DNA of 64,000 nt, taken from the NCBI GenBank assembly GCA_038025085.1, contig CM076149.1:29673001-29737000 (forward strand), read 5' to 3'. Positions within the stretch are counted from its first letter, which is position 1. Each line of letters begins with the position of its first letter. Under the pieces are notes generated by a model. The model saw only the letters and a program-made list of their open reading frames with translations, was not told where the DNA came from and ran no database searches. Origin of the DNA: Tetragonia tetragonoides (lineage: Eukaryota; Streptophyta; Magnoliopsida; Caryophyllales; Aizoaceae). Positions 60,939-64,000 of the stretch are shown here, in pieces. Position numbers and translations under genes: made by a program.

Positions 60939-62482
60939 CTACTCCGTAGCTTCGGTAGTAGGGACGATATCCTCCATGGGTTCATCAACCTTTGGGCCTT
61001 CCACCTCACGTTCCTTGGGAGCCCATCTCTCTCGAACCACGGGCTCTTCTTCCTTTTCAACCTCCATTAGAGGAGCACTGGAAGAGGCTTCATGATCATT
61101 GGCCCGAATTCGGGGCTTCTCCTCCGGCTTGGTAGTAATCTTGGCTAGAGCTTTCTTGGCCTTCGGGTTGAGAACACTTTTCACATGCTTGACTCGCTTT
61201 TGCTTACCCTTCCCTTTGAGATCATTGGGGTTAGAAAGCCTTAAGCTAGCCTTGACCGATTGGGCCTTAAGATCATCTTGTTCGGATTTCCTACATGCAC
61301 GACGACCTTCCGTAGTCTTACAATCCATCCAAGCTTCATAAGCTGAAGATATGGCCGTTGGGGCCTTAATGTGAGGAATGCTCCACTTTGGACGACGGTC
61401 CCATGCACACTCCCAAGATCTAACCATACTAATAGTCAAAACCCGGGTAGCCGGCGCAACACTATCCTTCTATGGGATAATCTGGCGTTTCCCATATTGC
61501 CGCATGATACGGCTAGGAAATATGTAAGTCAAATTTTGAAGACCAAGGATTTGATAATATCTCCTCTCCTTGCTGCATCCAATTGCGGATTTTAGGCCCC
61601 ACCACTTGACAGTCCATCTTAGCGAAGGGCAAGCTTTAAGATATCCACACCATTCATCAATGGTGGATTCATAGTAAAGCTTTCGGCGGGCAGGAAACTG
61701 CTTTGGTTGGTATTTGAGCGCATTAGCCGACCTCTCAATGAAGCACATGTGTTCCAAAAGCCATATCTACAAAAACAAACAAACACAAAAATAATGAAGT
61801 TAGGTATCCTTTAAAGATTCAACCTTTATATCCAAAGCAATTATTCAAGCACTCACTTGAAGGAGAAGAGGGCTTCCCGTCCATCCACCATGCAATGGTT
61901 CTTGTTTCTTGCGGTCCAAGCACATTAGGGTTTCACCAAGAACAAGTGACATAGGGGTAAAATCGTTTTGAATTTGTTCAACAATTCTAAGCATACAAGT
62001 TTTACCATTATTACCTCCACCAACAAAGAGGTACCTATGTAAGAGACATAAGATAAAAGCACGCCTATAATATGTCTCATTATGATCATCCCTTACCTTG
62101 AGTAAAAAGATGTCAATCACACCATTGAGGCTAGCTCACCGGTTCTAGCCACAGAAGAGGCTTGTGTCGGGGATAAACCAAGATACCTTTTATAGTAGCC
62201 TTCAAGGTTGGCCCCGAGCCATGGAGTTGCAGGAGCTTGATCATGAGGGAACTCAATTATGGCAGCAAATTCTTCAGGAAGAGGACACAGTTCGTTGTAC
62301 CCGAACCTAAAAACATGAAGCTTGTCATCCCAAAATTCAACCGCGGCCTCAAGAAGGTTCCAGACAACCTGAACTTGCTTCAGGTGGAAGAATGCATTCA
62401 AGTGAAAGGGCACAAGTCTCATCCTCTCTTCAGGGGTCATGGATTGCAACCACTTATCAAACATAACCTCAAAACTTGTCAT
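60939..62482 (-). pseudogene. Antisense plant-mobile-domain (PMD) ORF of element B, with intron
   Basis: The ATG at 62482 opens MTSFEVMFDKWLQSMT on the strand opposite to gag-pol. HVFRFGYNELCPLPEEFAAI marks a plant mobile domain, homologous to 50565-49234. A frame change occurs near 62120. The next part (RAFILCLLHRYLFVGGG) ends at GSPLLLQ, where a GT-AG intron (61856-61767) follows. The next exon starts IWLLEHMCFIE at 61766. A TAG at 61470-61472 precedes a charged C-terminal region with Lys-rich stretches, ending at 60939. It has its own candidate promoter upstream. Function is unknown; two lesions suggest decay. Confidence 0.8.
61767..61856 (-). other. 90-bp spliceosomal-type intron in the antisense ORF
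   Basis: The donor is CAA|GTGAGT at 61857/61856. The acceptor is TTTTTGTAG|ATA at 61767/61766, preceded by a T-rich tract. Reading through would hit a TGA after four codons, while removal joins LLLQ to IWLL in phase 0. The element C homologue is contiguous at exactly this point. Confidence 0.85.
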
Positions 62483-62580
62483 GGCTGAAATCTAAATTAA
62501 TTGGGAGTTTCTCTCTCTACAAAGCTCTCTATTACTATTGAATTATGAAGGTGATGTCCCAAAACCGGACTAACCCAAGG

Positions 62581-62790
62581 CTTATATAGGGCTCGCACGG
62601 AAAAAAGACGAAAATATGGCAACCCATCGAAAAGAGGCTTCAGCGGCCCATAAGGAAGCCTCCGAAGTCTCGGCGGCCACGATATGGTAGCCGAGGCCCA
62701 GCGGCCCAGCCTCAGTGGCCCAGCCGCTGAGTTCTGCGGCCCCTCTTTTGACCACAACTCCTTCGCGTCAGCCGCTGAGCGCCCCCCTTC
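62581..62790 (-). promoter_or_regulatory. Candidate promoter of the antisense PMD ORF
   Basis: TATATAAG on the minus strand at 62588-62581 lies about 100 bp upstream of the ATG at 62482. A GC-rich block (62640-62780) with repeated CAGCGGCCCA and CAGCCGCTGAG motifs lies about 50 bp upstream of the TATA box. The architecture equals that of the gypsy LTR promoters in this window. Transcription is inferred, not shown. Confidence 0.6.
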
Positions 62791-63240
62791 ATCCGACGAG
62801 CCCATTTTTCGAGACAACCCTCTTCTACCCGATTTTGGACACTTTTCTGAAGCGTTTTGGACCCCAATTTGGCTCAGTTTCCTATTTCTTCTATTATTCC
62901 TATTTTTCTTTTATTTCCTTAAACTATTTATGGGAACCCCACAATTTCCTTATTTCTTTTTTGATGATTATCATCTTTTATTTTTATGACTCTCTTTTTT
63001 CTACTTATTAATTTCATTTCATTTTTGCACCCCTTTCTTTTTTTCATTTTTTTTAGGGGGATAGGGTACACCCAATTTTAACTTTTGGTTGTACCATTTT
63101 TTACATGGCTATTACTTGCCCTTTTGCTTGACTACTTGTGCATTTGCATTAGCCTAATTATATGCAGGGACCAATAAACGGCAATATATTACAAAGCAAA
63201 GTCCGAGTGTTTGTTCAACATAAATGTTCAAGAATGTATT
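62791..63240. other. T-rich unassigned interval
   Basis: Plus-strand T-rich DNA with short open frames lacking motifs. The part from about 63165 to 63240 could be the 3' untranslated region of the minus-strand frame that ends at 63241. No LTR end was recognised. Confidence 0.4.
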
Positions 63241-63933
63241 TCATACAAATACATTATCATAAAAATCGTCACCCGCATCAGCATCCGTGCGGAGCACCTC
63301 AAAGTGATCCTCCGACCTCCGTGGCTCATCACCGAAGATTGACGCCGCCAGTTGGCCCAGGTCAAAGGAAGAATGATGGGCAGGCTCCCGATATGAGCAC
63401 CCCTCTCCAGCATAACTCGAATCATACCCCCACGAAGAACGAGGAGACATGGTAGGCATCATAGGAGCAAGGACAGGGGGCTGGTAGTAAAGACCACCAT
63501 AAGGAGCATACCCCGCATACCCGGGATAAGAAGGATACATCGGCATAGGCATAGGAGTAGGCTCCACAAACGGAGCCATCCTACTCCCACCAGGACGGTC
63601 CGTCCGATGCACAGGCTCCCTCTCTCTCCGAGGACTCTCCCTCCGAGGGCTCCTCTCACGACAAGGACTACGCTCAGGCGAGCTCAAAACCTCATCATCC
63701 GACAGTACCACCTGTCGTGACCGACGAGGAAGGGGTCGACGATACTCAACCTGCAGCCCACCAGACATATAAAATACATTTCTCAAAGCATACAACTTTG
63801 AAGATGCAAAGTCAAGCTCACCTTGTCCAAGTCAGCTCTCGAGCAAGTGCCCTTTGAAAGAGCTCGAGAAACCAGGACTTCATAGCATGCATCATCTTGA
63901 AGAGCTTCCCGGTCTGCTCACGGTCAAGCTGCG
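63241..63933 (-). pseudogene. 3' part of an unidentified minus-strand gene, SR/Pro-Tyr-rich
   Basis: A frame ending at the stop 63241 encodes a Ser/Arg-rich stretch (SSPERSPCRERSPRRESPRR), a Met/Pro/Tyr/Gly-rich stretch (MPMYPSYPGYAGYAPYGG) and an acidic end. Upstream, an exon-like segment at about 63933-63826 lies between a TTTGCGCAG acceptor and an AAG|GTGAGC donor. It encodes LFKMMHAMKSWFLELFQRAL. A CTGCAG acceptor at 63751 could join them, but the phases do not match, so the model is uncertain or broken. The 5' part lies beyond the window. It could be another antisense ORF of element B or a different element; I do not recognise the family. Confidence 0.45.
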
Positions 63934-64000
63934 CAAAGAAAAGTTAATGCAAGCATAAAAGCAGTAAAAATCACGTGCAACAGGCAAAATGACGAGTTTA

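Larger units (their letters stand above)
50568..64000 (+). mobile_element. Element B: Tat-like gypsy retrotransposon, 3' end not seen
   Basis: The order is LTR 50568-52048, primer-binding site, leader, gag 53064-54723, protease, linker, reverse transcriptase and RNase H, second RNase H, integrase to 60530, then an antisense PMD ORF. Two RNase H domains and an antisense PMD ORF are traits of the Tat lineage. The 3' LTR was not found, so the right edge is either outside the window or lost; sequence beyond about 62800 may not belong to it. A solo LTR (57847-58657) interrupts pol. Several stops show that it is inactive. Confidence 0.75.

Overview
This is a window of plant nuclear DNA, probably from a eudicot. 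It holds one intact host gene set among deeply nested transposable elements. The host gene, on the minus strand at 11732-19541, has ten exons that join into 589 codons. It resembles the plant membrane proteins annotated as 'uncharacterized membrane protein At3g27390'. Low GC content, many introns, plant-type transposons (CACTA, MULE, hAT, L1-type LINE, Ty3/gypsy of the Tat kind) and plant promoter features all fit a plant. I cannot name the species from sequence alone; Caryophyllales is only a guess.

Layout. 1-190 is a TAA microsatellite. 896 to about 11440 is a degraded minus-strand LINE (ORF2, ORF1, leader). It is interrupted by a 2.36 kb non-autonomous CACTA element (5568-7924, TSD TCA), which itself carries a 1.18 kb MULE-like element (6614-7797, 9-bp TSD), and by a solo LTR (9466-10294, TSD GGGAG). 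The host gene follows. Two more MULE-like elements lie upstream of it (20168-21012 and 21223-22299). A truncated minus-strand gypsy element with an LTR at 23260-25076 abuts a roughly 168-bp tandem repeat array (25077-28087).

The right half is a nest of plus-strand Tat-like gypsy elements. Element C starts with an LTR at 28088-29388. Its gag region is split by a 15.35 kb CACTA element (31143-46492, TSD TAT) that encodes, on the minus strand, a decayed TNP2-type transposase and a second transposase-like protein ending in a Ulp1/C48-type protease domain. Element C resumes at 46493, has no visible protease or reverse transcriptase, keeps an integrase, and ends in an antisense plant-mobile-domain (PMD) ORF. 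Element B starts with an LTR at 50568-52048 and carries gag, protease, reverse transcriptase and RNase H, a solo LTR inserted in pol (57847-58657, TSD AATTC), a second RNase H, an integrase and its own antisense PMD ORF. Its 3' LTR was not found before the window ends.

The most interesting signal is the pair of antisense PMD ORFs. The element B copy has a 90-bp GT-AG intron, while the element C copy is continuous at exactly the same codon junction. The B copy also has its own TATA box beneath a GC-rich block like those in the gypsy LTR promoters. Almost all transposon ORFs carry stops or frameshifts; the host gene does not.
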